Positions 10,902 through 23,461 of a stretch of 64,000 nt of DNA are shown here, piece after piece (within the stretch, counting starts at the first letter, position 1; each line of letters opens with the position of its first letter). The stretch spans positions 25,293,036 through 25,357,035 of the forward strand of contig JAOWCC010001501.1 of NCBI GenBank assembly GCA_030867875.1, written 5' to 3'. The position numbers and the translations under genes are program-made. This DNA comes from Actinernus sp. WN-2022 (Eukaryota; Cnidaria; Anthozoa; Actiniaria; Actinernidae). A model generated the notes under the pieces. That model ran no database searches. It saw only the letters and a list, made by a program, of their open reading frames with translations, and had not been told where the DNA came from.

Positions 10902-11088
10902 AAGCTTAGTTCACATCTTACAAGAGCGAGCGCTTCGCGTCATTACATGCATTCTACTAATCAACTACCTACATGTATATCCTCTTTAGTTATTTTATTA
11001 TTAATTATAATATACTCGTTCAGTTACTAATCAAATAATTAAGAATCACATAAACCAAATTATGGTCAGTTCGGCGTTAACTGTGCGG
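10902..11088 (+). repeat. Direct repeat, copy 1 (uninterrupted)
   Basis: Begins AAGCTTAGTTCACATCTTAC and ends GGTCAGTTCGGCGTTAACTG. About 170 bp are nearly identical to 11533-11703, about 630 bp away. Both copies belong to the 3' part of a LINE. In this copy the GTTAACTGTGC site is intact. Confidence 0.9.
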
Positions 11089-11214
11089 GAACATGTCAAC
11101 ATGAAATTCATATGGTGTCTACATCGAGTTCACGTGTTGTGAAACCGTCGTTTGACAGTGAGAACAGACTATCACATCGTGTCTGGAACGCCCTAGCAGT
11201 ATGAGTATGTAAAC

Positions 11215-11530
11215 ACTATAGTTATTCAATTGAACAACTTGACCTTCTATTTAAAAGCCTTATTATTTACCTTTTCCAGTATGGTATCGAAGTGTGGGGC
11301 TCTGCCTACTATTCTAAGTACCTTAGTAGTCAGGTAGACAGGTTTCTTAAACGCGCTGAATAGAGTATAAAACGAAATGATAAAGAAAAAAGCCATTTAC
11401 GTCACTGGAAAAAGATATCTAATGACTCCACCATGCCAATCAATTATTTGATCTCTTACCGCCAAAGAGATCAAGGGTGCTCCGTCAGCATGGCCACCAT
11501 ATGTACTTCCGCAAATACCAACAGAACGAT
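11215..11530 (+). pseudogene. LINE reverse-transcriptase C-terminal fragment
   Basis: Conceptual reading gives LFQYGIEVWGSAYYSKYLSS and then VDRFLKRAE before a stop. This is the typical post-RT region of CR1/L2-type retrotransposons (YG-x-x-VWG, then KRA). Further frames (LPQIPTERFK near 11500) and a C-terminal relic after the MITE (VKTWNSVTHV near 11945-11980) continue it. Stops and frame shifts show it is dead. Confidence 0.75.
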
Positions 11531-11532
11531 TT

Positions 11533-11703
11533 AAGCTTAGTTCACATCTTACAAGAGCGAGTGCTTCGCGTCATTACATGCATTCTACTAATCAACTACC
11601 TATATCCTCTTTAGTTATTTTATTATTTATTATAATATACTCGTTCTTACTAATCAAATAATTAAGAATCACATAAATCAAATTATGGTCAGTTCGGCGT
11701 TAA
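11533..11703 (+). repeat. Direct repeat, copy 2 (interrupted by a MITE)
   Basis: Same sequence as 10902-11080, ending GGTCAGTTCGGCGTTAA directly against the MITE at 11704. After the MITE the sequence resumes TAAGTGTGCAGC, matching TAACTGTGCGGG in copy 1. Confidence 0.9.
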
Positions 11704-11932
11704 GGGGCCGACCATTTGACTTTTGAGGGGGGGGGGGGGGGGGGTGGGTGTTCTTGTCTGTGCTCGATTTTTTTTTCTTTAGCAGTGTTGTTGCACGAAT
11801 TTTTTTTTGCAAAAAAAGCGGAGCCAGAACACAGCTTTCCGCTTGCAGGATATTTTTTTTCGCCACCGTTGGCTTGCAGGATATTTTTTTTCAAAAACAC
11901 CCACCCCCCTCAAAAGTCAAATGGTCGGCCCC
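11704..11932. mobile_element. MITE, GGGGCCGACCATTTGA ends, TAA duplication
   Basis: 229 bp. The left end GGGGCCGACCATTTGACTTT mirrors the right end AAAGTCAAATGGTCGGCCCC exactly. TAA flanks both sides (11701-11703, 11933-11935). It contains an 18-G run (11727-11744) and several T/A runs that make spurious frames. The empty site survives in copy 1 at 11078. PIF/Harbinger-like by inference. Confidence 0.93.
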
Positions 11933-12104
11933 TAAGTGTGCAGCTGTTAAGACCTGGAACTCAGTCACGCATGTGACATTCCGGCTCTAGACATTAAAAC
12001 AGTTCTTCTAAAAACCTTTAAGAAGCTGCACCAAAAGCATTTGACTTCTATACATTGATCTATCCTTCCGTCAGTACAAAAGAGTGGTCAACAGGATAGA
12101 CTAA

Positions 12105-12438
12105 GGGACGGACCATTTGAAAATTGATTGGGAGGCGGGGGGTACCGCAAATCCTCCAAAAAAAAACGAGCAAGCCGAATTTCCACAGAAAAAAATTCGA
12201 GCAAGCCAAAATCACCCCCAAAAAATCGAGCAAGCCAAAGTCACCCCCAAACAAATCGAGCAAGCCAAAGTCACCCCCAAAAAAATCGAGCAAGCCAAAA
12301 TCACCCCCAAAAAAATCGAGCAAGGGTGAACTGCATACTGTATGTCTGTTAAAAATCGTGTAAGGTCCGATGCCAGAAACAAATTCTTGCAGCAATAGGA
12401 GTCCTAAAAGACATTTCGAGCAAAAAATGGTCCGTCCA
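12105..12438. mobile_element. MITE related to 11704-11932, with internal minisatellite
   Basis: Left end GGGACGGACCATTTGAAAAT, right end AAAAAATGGTCCGTCCA, TAA on both sides (12102-12104, 12439-12441). The ends share GACCATTTGA with the MITE 170 bp upstream. The interior is a minisatellite. The proline/glutamine and phenylalanine/glycine frames through it are artefacts. Confidence 0.85.
12160..12330. repeat. Minisatellite, unit about 29 bp
   Basis: Five to six copies of CACCCCCAAAAAAATCGAG followed by CAAGCCAAA(A/G)T, within the MITE at 12105-12438. Confidence 0.9.
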
Positions 12439-12499
12439 TAAGCTACATTACTAGAATTTAGAATTGTAAATACTCCTACTTTCATGTACAATTGTATTT

Positions 12500-13229
12500 G
12501 TACTGTAGTATAACTCAACACGTCTGTAATTAGTAAACCGCATTTATTTAACCAGTCATCTTAGAGAAACCGTAAATAATATATGGAGTACAAGAGCTTT
12601 GATTAACCCTTCTGGGTCCGGTTGTGCGAAGCCAGGGTAACTTTATCCTCAGGATAGCGCTAAATCTATAGTAGTCTTATTTACAGTTCCAATATGGCGC
12701 TGGATGATAGCAACTGCGACAGGTTACACGAAAACTAGGCTGGCGTTGACCCAAGCATCCTCCACTCCTTATTTCTTCTTATGCATGGAACCTTTAGTGG
12801 CGGCCAGGCCAGGCCGTAGCCAGACTGAAAATTTAGACGAGGCGACTTGCGAGCAGACTTGCGGGCGCCGAAGGAAAAGAAACCAACTAAACATTTCGTG
12901 CAAATTTTAGACGAGAATTTGTCTCGCCTGCCTGTATGCCGGCTTGTACTGTTGTAAATCAGTCGTCGTAAATAGCATTAGTGGACTCCTGATGGCACAG
13001 AATGGATAAATCAACCGCGGATCTCAACACATAGGCTCTATTTCCATCCGTTGCGCGAGCCCGGTCACGTATACTCAACACAAGGCTAAACTTTTACTAT
13101 CATGGTGGTAACACTGCCATGACATTAAAATTCATTACTGCCTGGTAACTTTGTAGGATTTGTTGTCGTTCCCAATCCCTATCACCGTTACTTTCCAACA
13201 CAGGTAACACAAAATAAAACCTGCCCGAA
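12500..13229. other. Non-coding stretch in the gene-B intron
   Basis: No coding exon I can support. A short start (ATGGCGCTGGATGATAG) near 12694 is followed by a possible donor (CAG|GTTACA), but nothing downstream continues it. Confidence 0.35.
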
Positions 13230-13345
13230 AAAAAGCCCAGAAGAGCCGCGAGCAGCACACCGCGGCAAATCGTTAGGCGCATGCGCTTTTGGTGAGTCCA
13301 GCGCGCGCGTCGTGCCAGTTTCCCGCGCGAACTGAAAGAACCCTA
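13230..13345 (-). repeat. CpG-rich dispersed repeat, copy 1
   Basis: The minus strand reads TTTCAGTTCGCGCGGGAAAC, then CGCGCG, then GCGCATGCGCC, then TTGCCGCGGTGT. The same order recurs at 31835-31915 and, inverted, at 32920-33005. GCGCATGCGC resembles an NRF1 site and CGCGGGAAA an E2F site. Confidence 0.7.
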
Positions 13346-13734
13346 ACCGATACAGAGAACTCAAGATGAATAACACGTAAATTCCTCACCGTCAGGATTG
13401 ATAATACACCCTTACTGACCGAGTTTCTCTTATACTCGTCACCAGTCTCTTTGCAGGCGACAAATATATAAATATGTTCCAATACTTGTATCTCTAAGTT
13501 GTGCTAGCGTTGCATGTGGGCTGTACCCATCAAGCACTAACGAGTAAACTTTCATAAGTTTTATCCCGATTTCTTCTACAATTATCAGTTGTATGATGTA
13601 CGATCTATTCCTTCGTTAAATAGTTTCTATGCTTACCTAAGGGTTCAGTAGTTATCATTTCACAAATATAGGAAAACGCGTTTATACTTTATACTATAAA
13701 TAATATATATCAGAATTGAAGAATATATATATTT

Positions 13735-13921
13735 AGTATATACCACAGCAGTGAATATCACTTTTCGCGCGCTCTGATTGGCTACTCAGACAGTGAATAT
13801 GACTTAATATTCACCTCAGTCCGAGCGAAGCAGTGATCACCTCGCGAGAGTTTCTATCCATTTGACAGAAAATAAAATAACTATTCGGTGCTGGCTATTC
13901 ACCTGCAGTGTGGTATATACT
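13735..13921. mobile_element. MITE, AGTATATACCACA ends, copy 1
   Basis: Ends AGTATATACCACAGCAGTG and GCAGTGTGGTATATACT are inverted copies. The interior has GTGAATAT on both sides and TCTGATTGGCTACTCA. A second copy lies in opposite orientation at 29966-30135. Confidence 0.85.
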
Positions 13922-16900
13922 AAAAGCAGCTAGGTAAATAACAGTTAGCCAGGGGTACTTGCAGTTGGGATTTTTCCTGGCATAAAGAAACAGGCTAAAC
14001 ACAAAACCAGTTGCTATTTCACCTGATTTGCCACGGACCGCCTGGCTCCGGCGGTGAAAGCGGCGGTATCCGTTGAGTGAAGAGAATTACCATCTGCAGT
14101 TACATTTCGCTATATAGTTGTCAACACTGATGAAGGCGAATACATTTTTCGCGAGTCAGAATTTGCCAATCCGAAAGATCGAGTGACGCCATATGTTTTG
14201 GCTACTCTGAACCAAAACCTTAGTGCTAAGACACTGAATTACCAAGTGTCGGCTAAGTTAATATCAATATCAAATGGACGATAAAACGGTTGGAAACCGC
14301 AGTGCTTGTCACCGTAATGGATTAATCAGTAAAATGCATACTACAAACTAGACAATTCAGTGACAGCCCAGGAATGAAAACTCATTAATATTTTCTCCTC
14401 ATTTAAGCTTACATTTTCACATTGTAATCTAAGTACAATAAAAGGCAACCGGTTGTTGTAGCTTCGCGGCCTGAATGCTGTGACCAGGGATGCTTTGATT
14501 GATAGTTTTCCCATTAGTGTCAGGATCTGTCAGATGCCTCCATCAAGTTCCTGGAATTAGTTATAGAACATGTGCAAACCTCACTAATAAGTTATATTTT
14601 GACATTTCCGAATAGAATAAGAAATCAGTACGGATATGCAAGAACGTTCGTAACTCGTAGAAAATAGGAGCAATGCTTCCCTAAAGCAATTAGCTGTTGT
14701 CACTATCTACATGTATTAGACCCTGGATAAATCTAACATTTTACCATTCACTGAAAAAATTGAGCCACAGAGTGACTTTCCCTGAAGAGTTTAAGATGTC
14801 ATTTCTAGTCGGTTTATGGTATTGAGCAAACTCCGATAGCAAATATTAAACAAATCGTAAGGGTAGAAGCTTGTCTTGAGTTTTAGTTTGCGAAATGGGA
14901 GTTTATTAGGATTTTCAATAACTTTCACAAAGAGGACAACGAAAACGCATGTTTGAAAGAAAAACCCCTCAGTTAGTTGATAAATCTTCACTGATACCTG
15001 CACGGCAATCTGCGCGATTCATGAGTGGATAAACAGTGTGAGCATTACATAACAAAGAAGTGTACTTCTTTGTTGTTGTATTGACAGAACTAGATATGAC
15101 ATTCCAGGTAACTTTAAAGTAATCTGCGACCACGTTATTTCAAGGACCAGATGCCAGAGCGATCTGATCTCTTTTACACTCATGCAAGCTCTAAAAACCG
15201 AAAATTTAAGAAAGTTATTATCGTATACATCACTAATTTTATCAAAAAGGTATTTCTTTGAGAATTGTGGAGGTGTAAACGCTACCAAACATTCTCTACA
15301 TTCTCCCTTGCGAGATAAGTAGAAGCGTTGCTCAGTCCAAGAACCTAACACGGGTACCTTGCAAACACGTTTTTCTTCACTTTTTGTCAGGCTTTGTTTG
15401 GACAAGAACAAAAGATGTTTGGATCAAAACGCTCGACGAATCAACGAGAAATTCACGCGGGAAACGCACAAGTTGAAACTCTGTTTTAACGGTCTAAAAA
15501 AAAAGTATACTCAAAATACATATATCTTACTACCTCGGTAAATGTTTCTCAAATACCGAGTTCATATTTTTAAAGAATAGAAATATTTTCTCTTTCAGTG
15601 TTGCGAAGAGTGAATCATTAAAAAGCGGGTATATTCAGGTCACGGAATTTAAACTTCGCCACGCCTATTTCCAATCACCAAGTGAACACTTTTCAATCCA
15701 TTATTAATTTCTCATTTCGCCTACCACTGTTTTGAACAAAGCCCAAAGGCCTTTTTGTGCCTTTCTCTCTGTTAAACAAAATAATGATTTGTATGTATTT
15801 CACGCCAGATTTATTCGCACAGTGAAGTGTGTGTGTGTATTGTTGGACAGTTCATAATGCTATCGCTCCTCGGATATTTTCAATGGACGTCTTTGTCTTC
15901 CTGGTTGTTTTTGTCTTCAACAGGACAATGGGAAGTACTTTTGTGATGAGAAACCACGTTTTGGTTTTATTGAGTTATCAAAAACTGATCGATTCAAAGA
16001 ACAAGAAAGACTATTTTCACGAAGAAAAACTTCCACCGATCACGAGTAACAAGAACAATGGAGGAAGTTTCGCTAGTTAACTTCCACAACAGATTTATAG
16101 ATATTTGATTCCCTGGCATCATTCTCATTTGACGCCGGGATAATCAATATAGATTCTGATAAACTTCTCGTAACTACCTATATAGAGTTATATTAGAAGA
16201 ATGAGACGTAACAAGACCAGAATTGTTTGCTCAACTGACTAGCACAGCGAAACTGTCGACCCGACAGCAAGCATTCACATTACTGTCTTTGTCCCGTATC
16301 AATACAATTACACACGGAAGTCACACAAAAACAATACAACGCAATTATTTTATGATTTATCTATGCGCAATTTCGTCGACATAAGAATATTTTAAGTCTA
16401 ATGATTCTATATTTTAGTTGTAAACGCATAAATGCCGCTCGCCGAAAGAGCGAAAATACACGGCTTCACAGATTTTCCCTTGTGTGCCAAAAACGCTACC
16501 GCGAGAGCTAACACGTGGCACGGAAAACCAAGCTGTTTTTTAGGTTTACCATTGCAAATGAGCAAATACTTTCTTTTCTTTCCTTCTCGAAGAAGAGAGA
16601 GGAAGGTTAAATTTCATTTGAGAGTTGAAAGTAGTACACGGATTGATCAATCACTTTGACAGACATTTTAGCCCAGCTATTAAAATACAACTCAAAACAT
16701 TATTATAGATGGCCAAGTAGTCGCTGACCACAATCGCCGAAGATTGCCTGCTTTGAAACAAAGTTATCTAAAAGCAATCAAGATCTAATCCGGATATGTT
16801 TTTCCCACACAAAGAAAGCGGAAAACCTATCTACGGAAGAAAACACACGTGTAGACTACCTTAAGACTTTTAACAACATTTCTTACTGAACGGATGAATT

Positions 16901-19900
16901 ATATTGTTTAGGTCTTCTTCCTTCTTCGGCATTCAACGGTCAACCTTTTTTCCCCCGTCGCTTACAAAGGTGGAAGATCCTTTGGTGAAATTATCTCAGT
17001 CACACTAAATTTAATATAAACCAAAACGTTCAACGTTTTATAATGAACTATTTTTCGAGGAAATATAAACAGTGTAGACGGCTTTCCTTCTGAAATAATG
17101 CGAGGGATTGATTTTTCGTTGTTAATCATTTTACATGAAGTTTATACTCTATCCAAATTACAAGGTTCTGACAACTAGTCGATCTGCCGCCAATTCTTAT
17201 TATTTTTGGTGAATCATTTACTGTTCCGCTAAGCGCTGTTGACTGCAGTGCCATTCGAATTCAAGAGACAAGCGCGTGTGGACTTGAGTGATTTTCGCAT
17301 AAGCTTGGGCAAAAAAGCACGTCATTATCTAACGCGTACACTACTTTACCATTAATACCAAAGGCTCAAAGGGGAAAGATACTAAATATATCAACATATC
17401 GTATGGGTGTGGTTACAAAAGCGCCAACGACATGGTCACCATTGTAACTGATATCAGCTCTTTAGTTACCAAGAAAAAGATGGTTGTGTTTTGGAGGGGA
17501 TTTTGGAAGAAATTACAATAATATATAACGAGGAGACCTAAACAACAGCTTTTCAGCAGGATCTTAAAATAACTTAGCACAGAAGTACTGCCTTTGTTAT
17601 AACAATCTCGTTCTCCGTAACTGCAAGTGGTTCGACCTTCACATCTTATAGATCTCGTATAGGTCCTCGTCTTCCTCATGCTTATCAGTCTCACCAGACT
17701 GTCACGAGTTCACGTTAAATAAGGCTGCTTACCTTAGTTTACACAACTGGGAATGCAAAACAGGCGGCTGCTGTACGTACGCAGTGAGAGGAAAAATAAG
17801 GAATGGAGAAAGTAACCACATAATCATTTGACTAGAAACACACACAAAAAAACAGTAAATTCCGAATTGGGAAGAACAGGGAAAATTCAATCTTGAGAAA
17901 TTCTAGACCTAAAAGTCGGAATGTGCATAAAGCTTGCAGTTGAGTAACAAGAAAGATGACCGAAAGCTAGTTTTACATCAAGACATAACAAGGCACACAA
18001 ACTGCCTTAAAAGCTTAGCTCAGTAAAATAATCATAGGTAATAGGGAAGACTGACTTAGTGTCAGAGAGGAAAGGAGAGAAAAAGTAACATAAGATGTTC
18101 AAGAGAGAATGAAGAAACCTACGAATACCAGCTGAATCTGAATGACTTCAGATGAGGCGTCACTGCACTACGAGCCGGTGCGCTGAGAGAAATTATATCA
18201 ACAATACTGAATAACTTACAACATATGGTTCAGTTTCATGACAGGAAAACGTCATTGAGAATCTTACGAGTACTTAATCGACAGTGAAGTAATCTAATAG
18301 TTTTGTTGTTGGTCAGATGGCAGAATAACTAGGCAGCCAACGTTTGTAATTTCCGTGTAACTGCAGACACAAAGAAACATTCTGCATTATAGATTCCGAG
18401 CAGTGAGTAATTTCCGACTATTTGTAAGAAATAGTTGTATTTTAAATGGCTATAACTGCATTTATAAAAGGTCAATCTAGTAATGGGTACGAGGATTTAA
18501 TATTAATATCATGATTAATATTAATTTATGTTTCTCTCATGCATTTATTCGACGCGTTTCAGATCTTCTTAGGTGGCACGGTTGAAAAAGAATCACTTCT
18601 TAATTAATACAATTCGACAAGATATAACAAAATCCTTGAAAGCAGCCGAATATTCATGAGCTGTTATAAATATGCTTCGAACATTTATAACGCTTATACT
18701 CGGGTTATTTATTAGAACAAATAAAACTGGATAAACTGACTCGATTTTCAAAGTCTGCGATTGACAAAATCTGCGATATACTGACAGTATACGTGGGAAG
18801 ATTTTCAAAAACACATATGCAACCCTTATGTAAAAACTATTTTTGAAATTCTTTAGTCGCTGGAATCACGTTTCTTCGAGTTCAACTAAAGTTCAAGATT
18901 CGTATACTACGCACTGTCTTGTACCTGGTGTTTGAGGGGTACTACATTTACTCTATCACTGTGTAATGTTATACAAAGAGAAAATCCAGGCAAGTTCATG
19001 CATAAACATGACCTGATCGGAAAGACAGCTGGTACTAGTACATATTAAGGCCTATGAACAAACCCTAACTTTCCTTGTGTTTAAAAGATAATTTTACAAT
19101 TCTGTACGTTAGTGTAATATTGGAATAAAAATATTATAAAGCTGCATGGGGGAATTATACGTACAAAAGAGTAAATATCAGGTTTTCTACTTGATTATAT
19201 GAGCCTTACAACACGCCTAGTTCACGCGCAGTAAATTAATACTCCATAAAACAGGCACAATTGAACCATTGGCTTGGTTTGAAATCGAAAGTTTTATCGG
19301 CTTCACGCGGGGTAACTAATTCTCAATCCCTTCTCTCTAAGATCAAAAGACTGTAGGAAGGGTAAATGCTTATTATAAACATTAGGAGCTCCGAGCGAGC
19401 GGTAAGATTAATAATTCTTTTAATGGTTCACAACTGATGGAAGGTTCGGAAATGAATCTAGCCCTCCAGATGTTACAGAGCAAATCTATAAAATTAACAG
19501 AAAACACAAACACAGCTTGAGCGGCGGGGAAGGACAAAAAACAATTCTAATACTAACCTGAATCGCTCGATAGATCGGGGAAATTCCCCTGTGTACCGTT
19601 TCGTAGTTCTGAGCCCGTTGTTGTTAAACATAACTATCGTCTCAATAATCGAAAAGCGAACTATGTTATCATCAAGCGCGAATATCTACTAATAAATGTT
19701 ATGAAAGTCCGCTGGTACATACGAGTGGCGGCTCAGGAGAGCGATCGTTTAAAATCGTAAAACGACCCTATTCTCAATGCACAAACAATACGTTGCACCT
19801 GCTCTCAAACCTCCGTTATCTCTCCCTTTTTAAGTTTTCAGGTGTTGTTATGCTTTTTGGGGCGATCTTTTGTTTGAGGGTTAGTTGAGGGATAGTATAT

Positions 19901-20430
19901 TAGTATATGATAGTATATTTTTAATCGGTATTTTGCACGCAAGTTTCACGCAGCACGGTATGCGGCACAATACACGAATATGACAAACTTGAAAACATTG
20001 ACTGTAACTGATGAAGGGTTGGTTTAGGATCGATCTCAATTGGTCGAAGTCAGTAAAAGGCAAATGGAGACCACTTTCCTTTCTTATCAAGATACGTGAC
20101 AGATACAGCAAAACAGCGCCAATTTTTCTCCCCCAACTTTTTCGTATGAAAGCTTGAAATTCCAGTATTACGAATAAAATTTAATTGCCCTGCTAGAAAA
20201 CTGCGAAAATTAAGTGATTAGATACAAGTATCAAAAAATTCCATAAACAAGTCTAGGTGAAAACAATTCCAACATTACACTAAAATAACGAGCATAGTAT
20301 TGTTGGGAACATCCTAAGAACGCGTGATTTCATTGGCTGCTCAGCGTGCTTGACTTTCTTATAATGCATGAGCGTGCTGGAGCATTTCTTTCCGCGTAGA
20401 TCGAATTGTATATTATGTTATAAAACAAAT
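13922..20430. other. Long intronic stretch without recognised features
   Basis: 6.5 kb of AT-rich sequence inside the proposed gene-B intron. Short frames (for example 15019-15411 minus, 130 codons) lack protein-like composition and clear splice borders. A 10-bp AATATTAATA duplication near 18500 is trivial. I see no RNA gene, LINE fragment or long array. Confidence 0.5.
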
Positions 20431-20567
20431 AGAAGATGGTTCTCCTGTCCTATAACAAAATAATGCACTTTCGAGGTCTTGAAAAGTTGTTAAATGCACT
20501 CGCTTTCAGCTCGATCGTGCATCCGCAGTTTTTCAAGACCTCGAGCGTGCATTGAGAACCATCTTCT
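20431..20567. repeat. Hairpin inverted repeat
   Basis: AGAAGATGGTTCTC and GAGAACCATCTTCT close arms that also carry TCGAGGTCTTGAAAA / TTTTCAAGACCTCGA. The inner stem is GCACTCG/CGATCGTGC. Same style as 7659-7824. Confidence 0.8.
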
Positions 20568-22814
20568 ACTGAAACTGGTGGTGAAAATAGCAAGCAATTA
20601 TTTCACTAAAACGGTGCCGTTTGTGCGGTGAAGCAAATGACAAACGCAACGACAGGAGCCGTTTCAGACTCGCTGCCAGAACGAGACTAAAATAAGTACA
20701 TCAGCAGATCCGTGACAAGGAATATAGATTGCACGATGAAACTTTTGGGGAAGCCGAGCATGGTGTTCCATCTCGTTTTCACACAATTTAGACACGATGT
20801 CCTTGTGGTTCGGGTAGATCATTTAAAATTTTCCCGGAGTGCATGTCTCTAGCCGGCTTATTTCAGACGGCATGTCGCTCGCCGCTTGTCCACAACCTAC
20901 GCGATCACATGCAACCTTCGTTTTTGCTCCGTATTCTGTCTTTATAAATACGTTCTCAAATATCACTAGTACAAAAGAACAAGAACAAGAAGTTTAATCT
21001 ACTCTAGATAATAAAATTGTAGAGTTTGTGGTCACGTCCAAACATAAGCTTCGACTAGTATTCAGTTATTTCAGTCTGTACTAGTTCGTTTTTATATTTT
21101 ACTCATTTATTCATATTTGAACTGAAATAAGATTACAAACAGACAGACAATGAACGAAATTTACATAATTGTTTGTTGTTTTTCTTTCGCTTCCTCTTGA
21201 GAATGAAATGACTTTAGTTAAAAAGCTATTTCACTACAGCTGACACGCACTTAACTGATTGAACAGAACAACCGAAAGCTCCATGCTAGACCATATGTGT
21301 ACCTTTATTTCTGCATATTTGTATGTTTATTTCGTTCTAGTACAGCTCTGAGCACCCACTAAATCTTTGAGATTTTAGCCTTCACCAAATCAAACCGACA
21401 CAATTCAACATTTGGACGTACATAAAAATACGAAAGTTCTCACTTCAAAGTTGTCTTAAATACATTATTTTACAAAGCTGTAATGTTTTTTGTTATTAGT
21501 TTCATCATATCAAGTAATTTTCACAAAGGATTGAACTATGAGAGAAAATAAAGTGTTTAACAACCCAAATGTTTCGACGATTTTATGTCAAGTACTAAAG
21601 TAGAAAGCGCGCCAAAAAAACTCTTTTCAGGAACGAAACAATGGCCAGCAGGTTTGTGTCAATCCAGCCGTGTCATCTGGCAAAAGGCATGTCCGGCGAT
21701 TGTGGTACAACTCCCTTTATTGTTAAGACGCTAATGGGTCGTGCATGTGCAAGATAAAATCATTTACAGTTAAGTTCGATTAATTCTAGACACAAAACAT
21801 TCACCGAAAAGAGGTCATAAAAAGAACAAAATCCAAAGGTTGGACCACTGCAAATGAGAAAGTGTACTCGGAAAGCTTTATTAAAGTGCCTATAACCCTT
21901 AGCCAGCTATCAATTTTTCTTAAACTAGGAAGCCGGGTTGAAATTATTTTCCTCAAAAGAAAAAATCCGATTCGGTTTTTCCTTCATGATTTTATTGGCA
22001 TTCAAAACCGTACATCAGCCCTAAAAATGTGAGCACACGAGGAACCTGGGCCGAGCTGTTCTGTGACGTTTTAGGGCTGTTTTCGGAGTTAATAACTAAA
22101 TAATAATGTCAGACTGCAGTTCAGGTAGTAGTTCTGACTCGTTCCGCGAGGGGGATTCCGAAGGGGGTTCTGAGTCTGGCGATCCATCATCTTACAGATC
22201 TTTTTTACCCTTTTGAAATCACGAAGGGGGGTTTCGGAACCCCTGGAACTCTCCCCTGGCTACGCCCCTGTTTTAGTTACATGGTCATGTTTTTGTCACT
22301 TAGTTATTATCATTATTACTTTATCTAAAAACCCTTTTATCACTCTTTCATCAAATTTGAATCTATTATTATAGCTCATTAACAAATGAGCCTTGCATAT
22401 CAAGCAAATGCTCAATATGCTTGATTAATAGCTCATTGTTCACTTGAAGGATACAGATCGCTGGTCGTGTTCACAGACAGATGCCTGCATGGTTAACTTG
22501 ATAGAAATAAGCCCTAATTAATATGCCAGGTAGCTATTTTTAAAACCTGGTCAGTCACATCAGTTGGCGGCACATACATAAGCACACTTGCTGAGTAGAA
22601 CAAGTACCGCTAATCAAATACGGCACATCTTCTGCGTAACTATGTTGCTAGTGCTTATACAGTACAGCTATTTCAAAACATGTTGTCCCGGAGAAACGGA
22701 AAACAACAAGCGATATTCCCAGACCGAAATGGATTGTGGTTATAACTGTCCAACTGTGCGAAACGGATAAGCGCATGCGCAGTTGATAAAAACCTTTCAC
22801 AAAAAGCGATTTCC
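20568..22814. other. Intronic stretch without recognised genes
   Basis: Nothing supported. A 36-codon Ser/Gly/Asp-rich ORF (22106-22216) is noted under rejected items. Confidence 0.45.
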
Positions 22815-23139
22815 AATTACCCTATATCATTATGACGTCACGGCTTGTTTATGAGGGGGACAGAATCGACTTGAACAATAGAATTTTGAACTAAATCTGC
22901 TCTGCTGAGGAAAATTTAACTTCGAATTGTCTGGTTTCCAGATATCAGCTGTATCAATGTTTATCCCACAATATTTACCGTATTTGGTGGCTGTTACCGC
23001 TATTCTACGTTCTACAAAATGCATTTGATAGCGATTTCCTTTGTGTTGTTGCTGTTTTGTCCCCCTCCCACGACCGTGATCCTTAGCGTTTAAACAATAG
23101 GTTGTTTTGATTTGACGTCATAATGATATAGGTCAAATT
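22815..23139. mobile_element. TIR element, CCTATATCATTATGACGTCA family, copy 1
   Basis: Left end AATTACCCTATATCATTATG then ACGTCA; right end TGACGTCATAATGATATAGG then TCAAATT. A longer related copy in opposite orientation is at 56601-57464, sharing about 200 bp of interior (GACAGAATCGACTTGAAC, CAGATATCAGCTGTATC, GCGTTTAAACAATAG). Confidence 0.85.
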
Positions 23140-23461
23140 GAAAAGCGAAAATATTTCATGAATTACCTTATTAATAAAAAACATTGAGCCTTTGTTCTGT
23201 TACTCTAAAATAAGCCTAACCTTTAGTTAATTTCCCGGTTTACTTGTCAGACGATACAGTCCGGATGTTTCTCTAATTCCTTCAGTTCATATTCGTGCTC
23301 GTCATAACATTTGTGAAGAGTTCAGGTCAAGCGAGAAACTGCAGTGAAATGTAACGGTAGTGAACTGAGACTTCGTTGTAGGCCCGTCTCCAGTCTTCTA
23401 CTCGGCCGTTCTCGGTCAGATCCAAGATGGCGGCTACCCCAGGTCAAAACAATTTTAATCA

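Noticed and set aside
11678..12521. Frames rich in Phe/Gly or Lys/Gln/Pro in both strands
   Set aside because: They are translations of MITE homopolymers and of the CGAGCAAGCC minisatellite.
15019..15411. 130-codon minus-strand ORF as an exon of gene B
   Set aside because: Composition is not protein-like and I found no matching splice sites in phase.
22106..22216. 36-codon Ser/Gly/Asp-rich ORF (starts MSDCSSGSSSDSF) as a transposon-protein start
   Set aside because: It resembles acidic N-termini of some transposon proteins, but it is short, closed by a stop and lacks any domain.
23395..23460. CCAAGATGGCGGCTACCCCAG as a first exon with YY1 motif
   Set aside because: The possible donor (CAG|GTCAAA) is weak and no downstream exon in phase was found.
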